Notes: generated by a model not told the origin, from the sequence alone. A stretch of 8,819 nt of DNA from an uncultured Clostridia bacterium (GCA_944338265.1 CALVLO010000056.1:1-8819); one strand, 5' to 3'; positions 1 to 7,040 are shown, counted from the first letter of the stretch. A program made the numbers and translations.

Positions 1-1589
1 GCGGAGATGTGCGCCGTGCGGGCGGCGACCTCCTCGGCGGGAAGCGAACTCATCAGCCCCGCAACATCGAGCGGGAAAGTCTCCTCGCCCCCCTTCCCCA
101 CGAGCGCCATGCCGCCGCCCATCTCTTTGAGGAGCGCAGCCGCGCGCGCCATGGCGGCGTTGCCGTCGCCGAGAATGACGAGATTGTGACTGTCGTGCGC
201 GACGGAAATGCCGATCGCCCCGCCGCGGAATCCGTATCCCTTCACAAGCCCAAGCCCCATATTCCCGCTTGCAAAATGCCGCTCGATGACGGCGAGCTTA
301 TTCAGATCCGTTCCCGAAAGGTCGACATCCTCCCCGCCGCGCACGGAAACGATCACCTCATCCGTGACAAGTCCGTATGCGGCGACCTGCATTGCGCGCG
401 CCCTGCCGCTGCGGACGGGAATGCGGAAGTCCTCGGGCGAGACGTCCTTCACGCGGACGGTGTTTCGGACCGCCGCGGGGAGATACTTCTCCTGCGCCGA
501 AAAGAGCGCTTTTCCGTTCTCCGCAACGAGCACGCCGCGCTTGAACACGGCGCGGACGGTGAAGTCCGAGAGGTCGTTTACCCCTACCATGTCCGCGATA
601 TACCCCGGGGCAATCGCGCCGCGGCGTTTCAGACCGTAGCATTCGGCGACGTTGAGCGTCGCCGCGGGAACGGCGAACCGCGCAGGCACGCCGCTTCTGA
701 CGAGGCGGCGGAGCGCGTCGTCGAGATGCCCGCGCTGCAAGAGATCGTGCGCGTGCTTATCGTCCGAACACAGCAGGAAGCGGCGGGCGTTTTCCGCCGT
801 GACAACCTCGCTGCAAAGCGAAAAATTGTTCGCCGACGACCCGCAGCGGATCTGCACATACATTCCGCGCGCGACCTTTTCGCGCATCTCCTCCGCCGTC
901 AGGCTCTCGTGATCGGTGGCGATCCCCGCGAGCAGATACGCATTGAGCGCATCCCCCATGAGGGCGGGCGCGTGCCCGTCTGCGATCTTGCCCGCCTCGC
1001 GCGCCGCCGCAAGTTTGGAGAGCGTCTCCTCCTCCCCCGCGATGACGGCGGGATAGTTCATCATCTCGCCGAGCCCGAAAAAGAGCGGGCGCCCGAGCTC
1101 CTCGCGCGTGGCGCGCCCGTCGAGCGAAGCGCCGCTCGTCTCAAAGGGCGTTGCGGGCACGCAGGAAGGCAGCTGCATATAGACGTCGAGCGGAGAGAGC
1201 CCCTCGCAGCGCAGGCGGGAAAATGCCTCGGCAAGGTACTCCGCCCCCTCGATGCCGCACACATTGACGAGCTCGTGCGGGTCGGCGACGATGCCCGTCG
1301 TCCCGCGGGCGACGGCATGGCGGGCGAACTCCTCGGGCGAGAGCATGGAACTCTCAACATGGATATGCGCATCGAGAAGCCCCGGAAGGAAGATCATCCC
1401 CGCGCCGTCGTAAGTGCGTGCGGCGCGATACCCCTGCCCGATGCCGACGATGACGCCGTCCTTTACGGCGATCTCACCCGCCTCCGTCTCTCCCGTAAAG
1501 ACGTTGAAGATGCGCGCGTTTTTGATGGCGAGGTCGCATTCCTCCCGCCGCATGGCGCAATTGATCAAAGTTTTCATCCTGTAATCCAT
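1..1589 (-). CDS. ade: Adenine deaminase, C-terminus beyond the left edge
   Basis: Adenine deaminase converts adenine to hypoxanthine and ammonia in cytoplasmic purine salvage. I translated the frame from ATG 1589 to the edge: 529 codons with no stop. Family landmarks, numbered from that ATG, are GLLDAHIHVESSM (His75 and His77, the amidohydrolase metal pair), then GTTGIVADPHELVNV, GLGEMMNYPAVI, KIADGHAP, AGIATDHES, CSDDKHAHDLL, GAIAPGYIADMV, and VAHDSHNLVILGDG near the edge. The family is usually about 570-600 residues, so roughly 50 C-terminal residues are missing. Two starts are possible: ATG 1589, or ATG 1577 (beginning MKTLINCAM), which fits the family's usual N-terminus better. A SD-like AGAGG lies only 1 nt before the first ATG and 13 nt before the second. 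The gene follows the metal ATPase by 58 nt and has its own promoter. The enzyme identity is secure; the start codon is not. Confidence 0.95.
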   Translation of the reverse strand, partial: MDYRMKTLINCAMRREECDLAIKNARIFNVFTGETEAGEIAVKDGVIVGIGQGYRAARTYDGAGMIFLPGLLDAHIHVESSMLSPEEFARHAVARGTTGIVADPHELVNVCGIEGAEYLAEAFSRLRCEGLSPLDVYMQLPSCVPATPFETSGASLDGRATREELGRPLFFGLGEMMNYPAVIAGEEETLSKLAAAREAGKIADGHAPALMGDALNAYLLAGIATDHESLTAEEMREKVARGMYVQIRCGSSANNFSLCSEVVTAENARRFLLCSDDKHAHDLLQRGHLDDALRRLVRSGVPARFAVPAATLNVAECYGLKRRGAIAPGYIADMVGVNDLSDFTVRAVFKRGVLVAENGKALFSAQEKYLPAAVRNTVRVKDVSPEDFRIPVRSGRARAMQVAAYGLVTDEVIVSVRGGEDVDLSGTDLNKLAVIERHFASGNMGLGLVKGYGFRGGAIGISVAHDSHNLVILGDGNAAMARAAALLKEMGGGMALVGKGGEETFPLDVAGLMSSLPAEEVAARTAHIS

Positions 1590-1595
1590 GCCTCT

Positions 1596-1624
1596 ATTAT
1601 AGCAAACGGCAGCCCGCAATGCAA
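1596..1624 (-). promoter_or_regulatory. Sigma-A type promoter of ade
   Basis: On the minus strand TTGCAT (1624-1619) is followed after exactly 17 nt by a perfect TATAAT (1601-1596). Usual spacing puts +1 near 1589, which is the A of the first ATG of ade. The transcript would therefore be leaderless for that ATG, or have a 12-nt leader for the second. The -35 box sits in the loop of the hairpin at 1606-1632. There is no room for a riboswitch. Confidence 0.7.
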
Positions 1625-1632
1625 GCCGCCGT
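1606..1632 (-). other. Hairpin between the metal ATPase and ade
   Basis: On the minus strand ACGGCGGC (1632-1625) can pair with GCTGCCGT (1613-1606), giving 8 pairs including one G-U, with an 11-nt loop. The sequence that follows, TTGCTATAATAG, is not a proper U tract, so this is at best a weak terminator for the ATPase gene. Its loop contains the -35 of the ade promoter and its 3' arm lies in the promoter spacer. Confidence 0.4.
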
Positions 1633-1647
1633 CCGCAAAAAACGCAT

Positions 1648-3711
1648 TTATTTGATTTTTGCGCGCATGCGCATGGAATTGAGCACGGCAAGGAGCATCA
1701 CGCCCGTATCGCCGAGTACCGCGATCCACAGCGGGAGCGCCGCTGCGAGCGAGAGCACCATGAGCGCGAGCTTGACGGCGATGGAAAAGACGATGTTTTG
1801 GATGACGATCTTGCGCGTCTTTTTTGCGCCCTTCACCGCCTTAGGCAGCGCGCCGAGATCGTCTGCGGCAAGCACGAAGTCGCTCGCCTCGATGGCGGCA
1901 TCGCTCCCGAGCCCGCCCATTGCCACGGAGACGTCGCTCACCGTCATGACGGGGGTATCGTTGATGCCGTCGCCCACATAGAGGAGCTTGCCCCGCGCCT
2001 TGAGTTTTTCCGCCTCGGCGGGCTTATCGTCGGGCAAGAGCCCTGCGCAAAATTCATCGACGGGGAGCCCTTTGAGCGCCTCCCGTGCGCGTGCCTCGGT
2101 ATCGCCCGTGAGCACCGCGATCTCCGCAACGCCCGCACGCTTGAGCGCGGTGAGCGCCGCAGCCGCCTCGGGGCGGAGCCGATCTTCGATCTCGATGCAC
2201 CCGACGAAGCGCCCTTCCTCCGCAACGTATACGACGACGGCGCTGCTTTCGAGCGCCTCGCAGGCGATGCGTTGCTCCTGCATGAGGCGGAAGCTCCCCG
2301 CGAGCACGCATTTGCCCCCCACCATGCCTTTGAGTCCCCTGCCCGCGAGCTCTTCCACGGCGCTCGCCGCAGGCGCGGAAACGCCCTCGAACGCCTGCGC
2401 CAAGGGGTGCGCGGAAGCCCTCTCGAGCGCCGCCGCAAGGGAAAGCGCGCGCGCCTCGCCGTGCACCGCCCCGACGGAAAACTTCCCCTCTGTGAGCGTA
2501 CCCGTCTTATCGAACGCGGCGACTTTGACGCAAGCGAGCCCATCGAGATAGACCGCACCTTTTGCGAGCACGCCGCAGCGCGCCAAACTCCCCACGCCTG
2601 AAAAATAGGTGAGCGGCACCGAGATGATGAGCGCGCACGGGCAGGAAATGACGAGGAAGTTGAGTGCGGGCACCAGCCACTTTGCAAAATTCATGCCGTC
2701 AAAGAGGGGCGGCACAATGGCGAGCAGCACGGCGACGAGCACGACGGCGGGCGTATAGTAGCGCGAAAATTTTGTAATGAATTTTTCGGGCGCAGCCTTT
2801 TGCGAAGCGGAATTTTCCACGAGCTCCAAAATTTTTGCGGCGGCACTCTCGGCGGCGGGGCGCACGACTTCGGCGCGCACCGCGCTGCCCGCGTTGATGC
2901 AGCCGGAGAGCATCTCCTGCCCGCGCGCGACCTCTTTGAGGTAGCTCTCGCCCGTCATCGACTTGGTATCGAGCGAAGCGGTCTCATCCAGAAGGCGGCA
3001 ATCGGCGGGCACCTTATCCCCCTTTCGGATGAGGATGGTATCGCCCGCGCAAAGCGCTTCGGGATGCACCTCCCGCTGATCCTCCCCCTCGAGCAGAATG
3101 GCGCTGTCGCTCTTCAACTCCATCAGCCGCGTGATCGCCCCGCGCGAGGAACCGACGGCGAGCCCCTGCAAATATTCGCCGATCTGATAGAGGAGCATGA
3201 CGACGGCGCCCTCCATATTCTGCCCGATGGCAAACGCGCCCACGGCGGCAATGAGCATTAAGAGATTTTCATCGAGAAAGACGCCAAGATGCAGCCCGCC
3301 GCGGAAGGCGCGCGGCACGTTTTTTGCGATGGCGAGCACGACCGTCCACCCCGCCGCCGCAAAGGCTGCAAGATACAGCCCGAAGGCGATCCACGCGCTC
3401 CCGATCTTCGCAAGATCGAGCACGAGCGCGGGGATAAAAAAGGCTAAGGAGAGGAAAATGGAGAGAAGCTCCTTGAGATGGCGCTCCTTTTTTGCGGGCG
3501 CGGAGCCCTCTGCGAGCTCCACCTCTTCGAAGTGCGTAATGGAGTAGATCGCCCTTTGAAGCGGCACTTCCCCCTCGTGGCAGAGCGTAACGCGCTGCAT
3601 AACGAAATCGACGGAGACTTCCGAGATCCCCTCGATGGCTTCGAGCTCTTCGGCAAGCTCCGCCGCGCACGCCGCGCAATCGAGATTTCTGATTTTTATG
3701 ATGCGCTTCAT
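1648..3711 (-). CDS. cadA: Heavy-metal-exporting P-type ATPase (Zn/Cd/Pb class)
   Basis: A 687-residue P1B-type ATPase that uses ATP to pump a soft divalent metal out of the cytoplasm. An N-terminal metal-binding domain carries NLDCAAC (Cys12, Cys15), the Asp-Cys-x-x-Cys form typical of Zn/Cd/Pb pumps rather than copper pumps. Hydrophobic segments start near residue 80. The actuator TGES is at 253-256, the intramembrane SCPCAL (Cys357, Cys359) marks the metal path, and DKTGT at 401-405 supplies the phosphorylated Asp401. The class-specific HP is at 435-436, TGD at 535-537 and GDGIND at 580-585. In the last membrane helices Lys647 and Asp668 (in LGDTG) correspond to the charged pair conserved in ZntA/CadA. 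Length and domain order are complete. The start is supported by AAGGAG overlapping the stop codon of the ArsR-family gene 9 nt upstream, so the two form an operon and the pump should be metal-induced. The exact metal (Zn, Cd, Pb, possibly Co) cannot be read from sequence. Confidence 0.95.
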   Translation of the reverse strand: MKRIIKIRNLDCAACAAELAEELEAIEGISEVSVDFVMQRVTLCHEGEVPLQRAIYSITHFEEVELAEGSAPAKKERHLKELLSIFLSLAFFIPALVLDLAKIGSAWIAFGLYLAAFAAAGWTVVLAIAKNVPRAFRGGLHLGVFLDENLLMLIAAVGAFAIGQNMEGAVVMLLYQIGEYLQGLAVGSSRGAITRLMELKSDSAILLEGEDQREVHPEALCAGDTILIRKGDKVPADCRLLDETASLDTKSMTGESYLKEVARGQEMLSGCINAGSAVRAEVVRPAAESAAAKILELVENSASQKAAPEKFITKFSRYYTPAVVLVAVLLAIVPPLFDGMNFAKWLVPALNFLVISCPCALIISVPLTYFSGVGSLARCGVLAKGAVYLDGLACVKVAAFDKTGTLTEGKFSVGAVHGEARALSLAAALERASAHPLAQAFEGVSAPAASAVEELAGRGLKGMVGGKCVLAGSFRLMQEQRIACEALESSAVVVYVAEEGRFVGCIEIEDRLRPEAAAALTALKRAGVAEIAVLTGDTEARAREALKGLPVDEFCAGLLPDDKPAEAEKLKARGKLLYVGDGINDTPVMTVSDVSVAMGGLGSDAAIEASDFVLAADDLGALPKAVKGAKKTRKIVIQNIVFSIAVKLALMVLSLAAALPLWIAVLGDTGVMLLAVLNSMRMRAKIK

Positions 3712-3720
3712 ATCCGCTCC

Positions 3721-4071
3721 TTAAAATTTACAGCTAAGGTGCTCGCAGGCAAGCGAGAGCAGCGCCACCACATGCGCATCGGCAAGCGAGTAGACGACGT
3801 TCTGCCCATCCCGCCGCGCCTTGATGATGCGGTTATCGCGCAGGATGCGGAGCTGATGCGAGACGGCGCTCTGCGTGCCCCCCACCGCCTCGGTGATGTG
3901 ATAGACGCACATCTCCCCCTGGCGGAGCGCAAATAAAATTTTTAATCGGCTCGGCTCGGAAACGGCTTTGAATGCCGTCGCGAGCGAGACGACCTCCTCC
4001 TCTTTGGGCATATTCATCTTCGCGCGCGCCGCCGCGAAGGCGTGCTCTTCCTCATGATTACAATTCGTCAT
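3721..4071 (-). CDS. ArsR/SmtB-family metal-sensing repressor
   Basis: A 116-residue winged-helix repressor, expected to bind DNA as a dimer and release it on metal binding. The core runs from about residue 27 (VVSLATAFKAVSEPSRLKIL) to the wing at 84-95 (KARRDGQNVVYS). The recognition helix is TQSAVSHQLRIL, 66-77. The C-terminal helix has Asp98, His100 and His111, at the spacing of the alpha-5 zinc site of SmtB/CzrA (Asp104, His106, His117). Cys114 occupies the place of SmtB Glu120. In the alpha-3 region the CadC-type ELCVC reads EMCVYH, leaving one cysteine (Cys55). The N-terminal tail has Cys4, His6 and His10. The alpha-5 site suggests zinc-type sensing; a soft-metal site using Cys4 and Cys55 is possible. 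It is the first gene of an operon with the P-type ATPase. Start supported by GAGAGG 5 nt before the ATG and by the promoter and operator upstream. Confidence 0.93.
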   Translation of the reverse strand: MTNCNHEEEHAFAAARAKMNMPKEEEVVSLATAFKAVSEPSRLKILFALRQGEMCVYHITEAVGGTQSAVSHQLRILRDNRIIKARRDGQNVVYSLADAHVVALLSLACEHLSCKF

Positions 4072-4090
4072 AGAGACCTCTCTTATTAGG

Positions 4091-4110
4091 ATATGAATAA
4101 GTGTTCATAT
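4091..4110 (-). promoter_or_regulatory. ArsR/SmtB-type operator (12-2-12 palindrome)
   Basis: On the minus strand ATATGAACACTTATTCATAT has inverted arms ATATGAA and TTCATAT. Its core TGAACA-CT-TATTCA matches the 12-2-12 operator pattern known for SmtB, CadC and CzrA. It abuts and overlaps the promoter -10 and covers the expected transcription start, so repressor binding would block RNA polymerase. It lies 20 nt upstream of the repressor ATG, implying autoregulation of the repressor and pump operon. Confidence 0.88.
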
Positions 4111-4137
4111 ATTATCACAAAAAGAAGCCGCCGTCAA
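4109..4137 (-). promoter_or_regulatory. Promoter of the ArsR-repressor and metal-ATPase operon
   Basis: On the minus strand TTGACG (4137-4132) is followed after 17 nt by TAATAT (4114-4109). The upstream TGA (4117-4115) makes an extended -10. The start would fall near 4102, inside the operator. The -35 hexamer is made from the loop end and 3' arm of the hairpin at 4128-4148, so promoter and upstream terminator share the same bases. Confidence 0.75.
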
Positions 4138-4148
4138 GCGTTCGGCGG
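4119..4148 (-). terminator. Rho-independent terminator after the pseudouridine synthase gene
   Basis: On the minus strand CCGCCG (4148-4143), a 9-nt loop and CGGCGG (4133-4128) form a 6-bp GC stem followed by CTTCTTTTT. It lies about 80 nt past the stop of the synthase gene and would end the feo operon transcript. On the plus strand the same hairpin is followed by TAAATTTTTTT, so it could act in both directions, although no plus-strand gene needs it. It overlaps the -35 of the next operon. Confidence 0.7.
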
Positions 4149-4226
4149 TAAATTTTTTTCATTTTTTTCGGCGCGGTAAATAAGGTGCGGCATCCCGAAC
4201 CCGTCATAATGCCTTATGGCGCCCCC

Positions 4227-5030
4227 TTACACTTCGTGCGATGAAAGAAAGCTCCTGCCGTCGAGATAGGCGAGCAGCCCCCCGCAATGCAGCGTGAGCT
4301 GCTTTGCAACGAGCTTTTGGCGCGTTGAATGATATTTGCGGTTGATCGCCTCGTTCCCGTACTTTTCGTCGCCGAGGACGGGATAGCCGAGAAAGGCAAG
4401 GTGGGCGCGGATCTGGTGCGTCTTGCCCGTGTGGAGGGTGACCTGCAAAAGCGCCGTCTCTCCCCCTTCCAAGACTTCGTACTCGGTGACGATGGGCTCG
4501 CCGACGGGCTTTGATGAGACGCGCACGCGGGCAGCCGCCGCATCCTTTTTGAGATACGCCTTGCAGACGGCGTGCCCCTCCTTGGGGCAGCCGACAACGC
4601 GCGCAAGATAGATCTTTTGGAGGCGCCGCGCGCGGAAGGCGGCAAGCAGCTCCCCCGCCGCCTCTGCGTTCTTGGCAAAGATCAGAATCCCCGCGGTGTT
4701 GCGGTCGAGCCTGTGGAGAAAGTGCGTTTCGCCGCGGGCGGAGAGCGCGGAAAACACCGCCTCGGAATTGACGCCGCTCTCCTTATCGGCAACGATCACG
4801 TTCTCATCCTCATAGACGACGGTAAAACCCGTGCGGCGCTCCTGCTGCGGAGTGAGGAAGTAACACACCCGATCCCCCGCCCGCAGGGGCATATCCGCCG
4901 AGACGCGCACGCCGTTGACGCGGATCCCGCGCGATTTTAAGAGCGTGCGGAAGCAAAAGGATGCCTGCGCGCAGGTATTATCGGTGAAGTTTTTGAGGGT
5001 CGCCTCTTCGCGGACGATGAACTCTTGCAT
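4227..5030 (-). CDS. RluA-family 23S rRNA/tRNA pseudouridine synthase
   Basis: A 267-residue enzyme that isomerises uridine to pseudouridine in structural RNA. The catalytic motif HRLDRNTAG is at 106-114, with Asp109 the expected nucleophile. The family signature LHTGKTHQIRAHLAFLGYPV is at 199-218, followed by LGDEKYG. The N-terminal 60 residues (TLLKSRGIRVNG, then LRAGDRVCYFL) look like an S4-type RNA-binding segment. The start MQEFIVREEATL resembles the usual beginning of Clostridia members of this family and has GAGGA 6-7 nt upstream, which supports ATG 5030 even though it lies inside feoB. Which uridine is modified cannot be told from sequence. The gene probably shares the feoAB transcript and may be translationally coupled to feoB; its product has no known tie to iron. 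A terminator follows the gene. Confidence 0.92.
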   Translation of the reverse strand: MQEFIVREEATLKNFTDNTCAQASFCFRTLLKSRGIRVNGVRVSADMPLRAGDRVCYFLTPQQERRTGFTVVYEDENVIVADKESGVNSEAVFSALSARGETHFLHRLDRNTAGILIFAKNAEAAGELLAAFRARRLQKIYLARVVGCPKEGHAVCKAYLKKDAAAARVRVSSKPVGEPIVTEYEVLEGGETALLQVTLHTGKTHQIRAHLAFLGYPVLGDEKYGNEAINRKYHSTRQKLVAKQLTLHCGGLLAYLDGRSFLSSHEV

Positions 5031-6753
5031 GGTGCTTCCTCAACAAAAGAAATGCGGCGGCGGGCGCAAGGACGACGGGCAGCAACACCCATCCGCCCCG
5101 CCAGACAAAGTAGGCAACATAGCTCAAAAGCAGGGCGCTTGCCGTTTGCAGGGCTGCGTTTAAGAGGGCGCGCCGCCAGCCGAGCTCGCGTGCAGCCGCC
5201 GCGATCGCCGAAACGCAGGGCGAACAGGCGAGCACGAACACGGCGAAGGCAAAGGCGCTCGCCGCGCCGTAGGGAAATCCCCCGCACAGCAGCGCGAGCG
5301 CACCCGCCACATTCTCCTTGGCGACGAGCCCGGAAAGCGCCGCATACGCAATACGCCAATCCGCCATCCCCACGGGCGCAAACAGCCATTTGAGCCCGCC
5401 GCAGATCGCCGCGAGCATGCTCTCCTCCGCCGCGCACAGGCGAAAGCTCCAATCGAACGCCGAAAGCATCCAGCTGAGCAAAAAGAAGGCGAGGATGACG
5501 GTGCCGACCTTTATTATAAACTGTTTTATCTGAAAGAGCAAGGTTTTGCACACAAAAAGCGGGCGCGGAAGCTGCAGCGGCGCCATTTCCAGCAAAAAGG
5601 GTGGCTCCTCCCTCCCCTTGGTAAACAGCGCCACGGCGAGCGCCATGAGAATGCCGAGCGCATACAGGAGCGCGGCGCCCAAAAAGGCGTTGCGGAAAAA
5701 GGAGGCGGAGAGCGTGAGGTAGACGGGCAGCTTCGCGCTGCACGCCACATAGGGAAGGCAGGCGACGGTGCGCCGCTGTACGCGACGGTCATCGAGCCCG
5801 CGCGTCGTTAAAATGGCGGCGGCGGTACAGCCGAAGCCCATCACGAGCGAAAAGACTGCCCTCCCGTTGAGCCCCACGGCAGCGAAAAAGCCATCCGTCA
5901 GATAGGCGAGGCGGGATAAAAAGCCGCTCTCCTCCATAAGGATGAGAAAAAAGAAGAGGAGCGCGATCTGCGGCAAAAAGCTGAGCACCCCGCCGAGGCT
6001 GGGCAGGAGCCCTTCCGCAAGCAAGCTGCGCACAACGGGCGAGCGGATGCCCGCCGCCCGCGCCGCAAGTACCTCCGAAAAGAGCGCCTCCACCCCGCCC
6101 TTCATGATATCGCCAAGGCAATGCGGGGCGAACGTCACAAAAAACGCCGCCGCAAGCAGCAGAAAAAAGAGCGGAAAGGCAAAGCGGGCGTCGGTGAAGA
6201 GGGCATCCGCGCGAGAGAGCCCCACGCGGGCGGGACGGTATGCTTCGCCGAGCGAGACCTCCCGCCGCAGGACGACGGGCGCAGAGAGCACGCGCGCCGC
6301 CTGCGCGAGGAGCGCCCGCTTTTTCAGCCCCTCTGCAACAAAGACGGGCACACCGAGGCGCTTTTCCAACAAGCGAAGATCCATCCTCCCGCCGCTGCGG
6401 AAAAAGCGCTTTGCCTTGGTGAGCGCGATCACCGCTCGCCTTCCCGCCGCGACCGCAAAAAAGAGGGGCAGACACCGCGCGAGCGCCCCACACTCGCACA
6501 CGAAGATCACGGGTGAGGCGGGATGCGCCGCAAGATAGCTGCGCGCCGCCTTCTCCTCCATGCTCATGCCCTGCTCCGCGTACATGCCGGGCAGGTCAAC
6601 GAGGGTCACCCTGCGCCCGCCGAGCGTCATCTCCTGTTCGAGCGCGCCCACCGTCACGCCGTGCCAATTACCAACCTTGGCGTGCCCGCCGCCGAGCGCA
6701 TTGAAGAGGGTGCTCTTCCCCGCGTTGGGATTGCCGACGAGGAGCACCTTCAC
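4978..6753 (-). CDS. feoB: Ferrous iron transporter FeoB, divergent G domain
   Basis: FeoB is the inner-membrane Fe(II) importer with an N-terminal GTPase-like domain. From GTG 6753 it has 591 residues. G1 is GNPNAGKST (7-15), switch I VGNWHGVTV (27-35, Thr34) and G3 DLPG (53-56). The G4 NxxD position reads TKAK (112-115), losing the Asp. Only about 40 residues separate the G domain from the first membrane segment near 191, against roughly 90-100 usually. The membrane core is conserved: GVLSFLPQIALLFFF (255-269), GFGCTAAAILTTRGL (306-320), PYVACSAKLPVYL (334-346), SGLVAKENVAGAL (474-486) and SPCVSAIAA (511-519). GTG 6753 was chosen because GGAGG precedes it by 7 nt and it overlaps the feoA stop as GTGA. 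An in-frame opening to 7011 adds low-complexity sequence lying over feoA and is rejected. The last 17 residues are encoded inside the next gene. Confidence 0.93.
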   Translation of the reverse strand: MKVLLVGNPNAGKSTLFNALGGGHAKVGNWHGVTVGALEQEMTLGGRRVTLVDLPGMYAEQGMSMEEKAARSYLAAHPASPVIFVCECGALARCLPLFFAVAAGRRAVIALTKAKRFFRSGGRMDLRLLEKRLGVPVFVAEGLKKRALLAQAARVLSAPVVLRREVSLGEAYRPARVGLSRADALFTDARFAFPLFFLLLAAAFFVTFAPHCLGDIMKGGVEALFSEVLAARAAGIRSPVVRSLLAEGLLPSLGGVLSFLPQIALLFFFLILMEESGFLSRLAYLTDGFFAAVGLNGRAVFSLVMGFGCTAAAILTTRGLDDRRVQRRTVACLPYVACSAKLPVYLTLSASFFRNAFLGAALLYALGILMALAVALFTKGREEPPFLLEMAPLQLPRPLFVCKTLLFQIKQFIIKVGTVILAFFLLSWMLSAFDWSFRLCAAEESMLAAICGGLKWLFAPVGMADWRIAYAALSGLVAKENVAGALALLCGGFPYGAASAFAFAVFVLACSPCVSAIAAAARELGWRRALLNAALQTASALLLSYVAYFVWRGGWVLLPVVLAPAAAFLLLRKHHARVHRPRRGDPQKLHR

Positions 6754-6971
6754 GGGCGCACCTCCACCTGCGCCGCGACCGGCGCACCGAGCGCAAAGAG
6801 CGCCTCTTCCGTTCCGACGAGAAAGACCTTCCGCCGCGGCGAGACGCGCAGCACCGTCGCCGTCGCCCCCGCCGTGAGCCCGAGCGCCCGCAGCCTCAGC
6901 GCGAGCGCCTCCTCCGCATGAATATGTAGCACTTGGACGCGCGCGCCCCGCCTGCACTCCGATAGCACCAT
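6750..6971 (-). CDS. feoA: FeoA, small SH3-like partner of FeoB
   Basis: A 73-residue cytoplasmic SH3-like protein that supports FeoB-dependent Fe(II) uptake. The fold's pattern is visible: RRGARVQVLHIHAEE, then ALALRLRALGLTAGATATVLR (the conserved RL.xLGL..G block), then KVFLVGTEEALFALGAPVAAQVEV. The length is normal for a stand-alone FeoA. ATG 6971 is preceded by GGAGAAGGGGG; the exact SD alignment is ambiguous. The stop overlaps the GTG start of feoB, so the two are translationally coupled. No Fur-like or other iron-responsive box was seen upstream, and the only upstream feature is the terminator of the preceding gene. Confidence 0.88.
   Translation of the reverse strand: MVLSECRRGARVQVLHIHAEEALALRLRALGLTAGATATVLRVSPRRKVFLVGTEEALFALGAPVAAQVEVRP
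6761..6765 (-). promoter_or_regulatory. Ribosome binding site that fixes the feoB start
   Basis: GGAGG on the minus strand lies 7 nt before GTG 6753, inside the end of feoA. It is the best start signal in this frame, and the P-loop follows six residues after the GTG. Confidence 0.75.
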
Positions 6972-6988
6972 TTCGCCCCCTTCTCCAT

Positions 6989-7030
6989 AAAAAATGCGGA
7001 AAGGGGCGCATTTATTCCCCTTTCCGCATT
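6989..7030 (-). terminator. Strong Rho-independent terminator after the DUF378 gene
   Basis: A perfect 14-bp stem, AATGCGGAAAGGGG (7030-7017 on the minus strand) with CCCCTTTCCGCATT (7006-6993), has a 10-nt loop and runs directly into TTTTTT (6994-6989). It starts 10 nt after the DUF378 stop and ends about 18 nt before the feoA ATG. It should separate the DUF378 transcript from feoAB unless there is read-through or regulated antitermination. Confidence 0.9.
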
Positions 7031-7040
7031 GCGGTACAGC

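Noticed and set aside
1590..1647. Purine riboswitch upstream of ade
   Set aside because: Only 58 nt separate ade from the previous stop, and the predicted start is at the ATG, so there is no room for an aptamer.
9..1655. A 548-codon plus-strand open frame opposite ade
   Set aside because: It mirrors the GC-rich ade frame, whose minus-strand translation matches adenine deaminase throughout. The plus-strand product is arginine-rich with no recognisable motif.
4149..4226. A second terminator right after the pseudouridine synthase stop
   Set aside because: A bulged ATAAGG/GGCAT hairpin can be drawn, but no U tract follows it. The better terminator is at 4119-4148.
6754..7011. An 86-residue N-terminal extension of FeoB
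   Set aside because: It overlaps feoA out of frame, is low-complexity Gly/Ala/Arg and crosses the terminator. The GTG at 6753 has a good SD and starts just before the P-loop.
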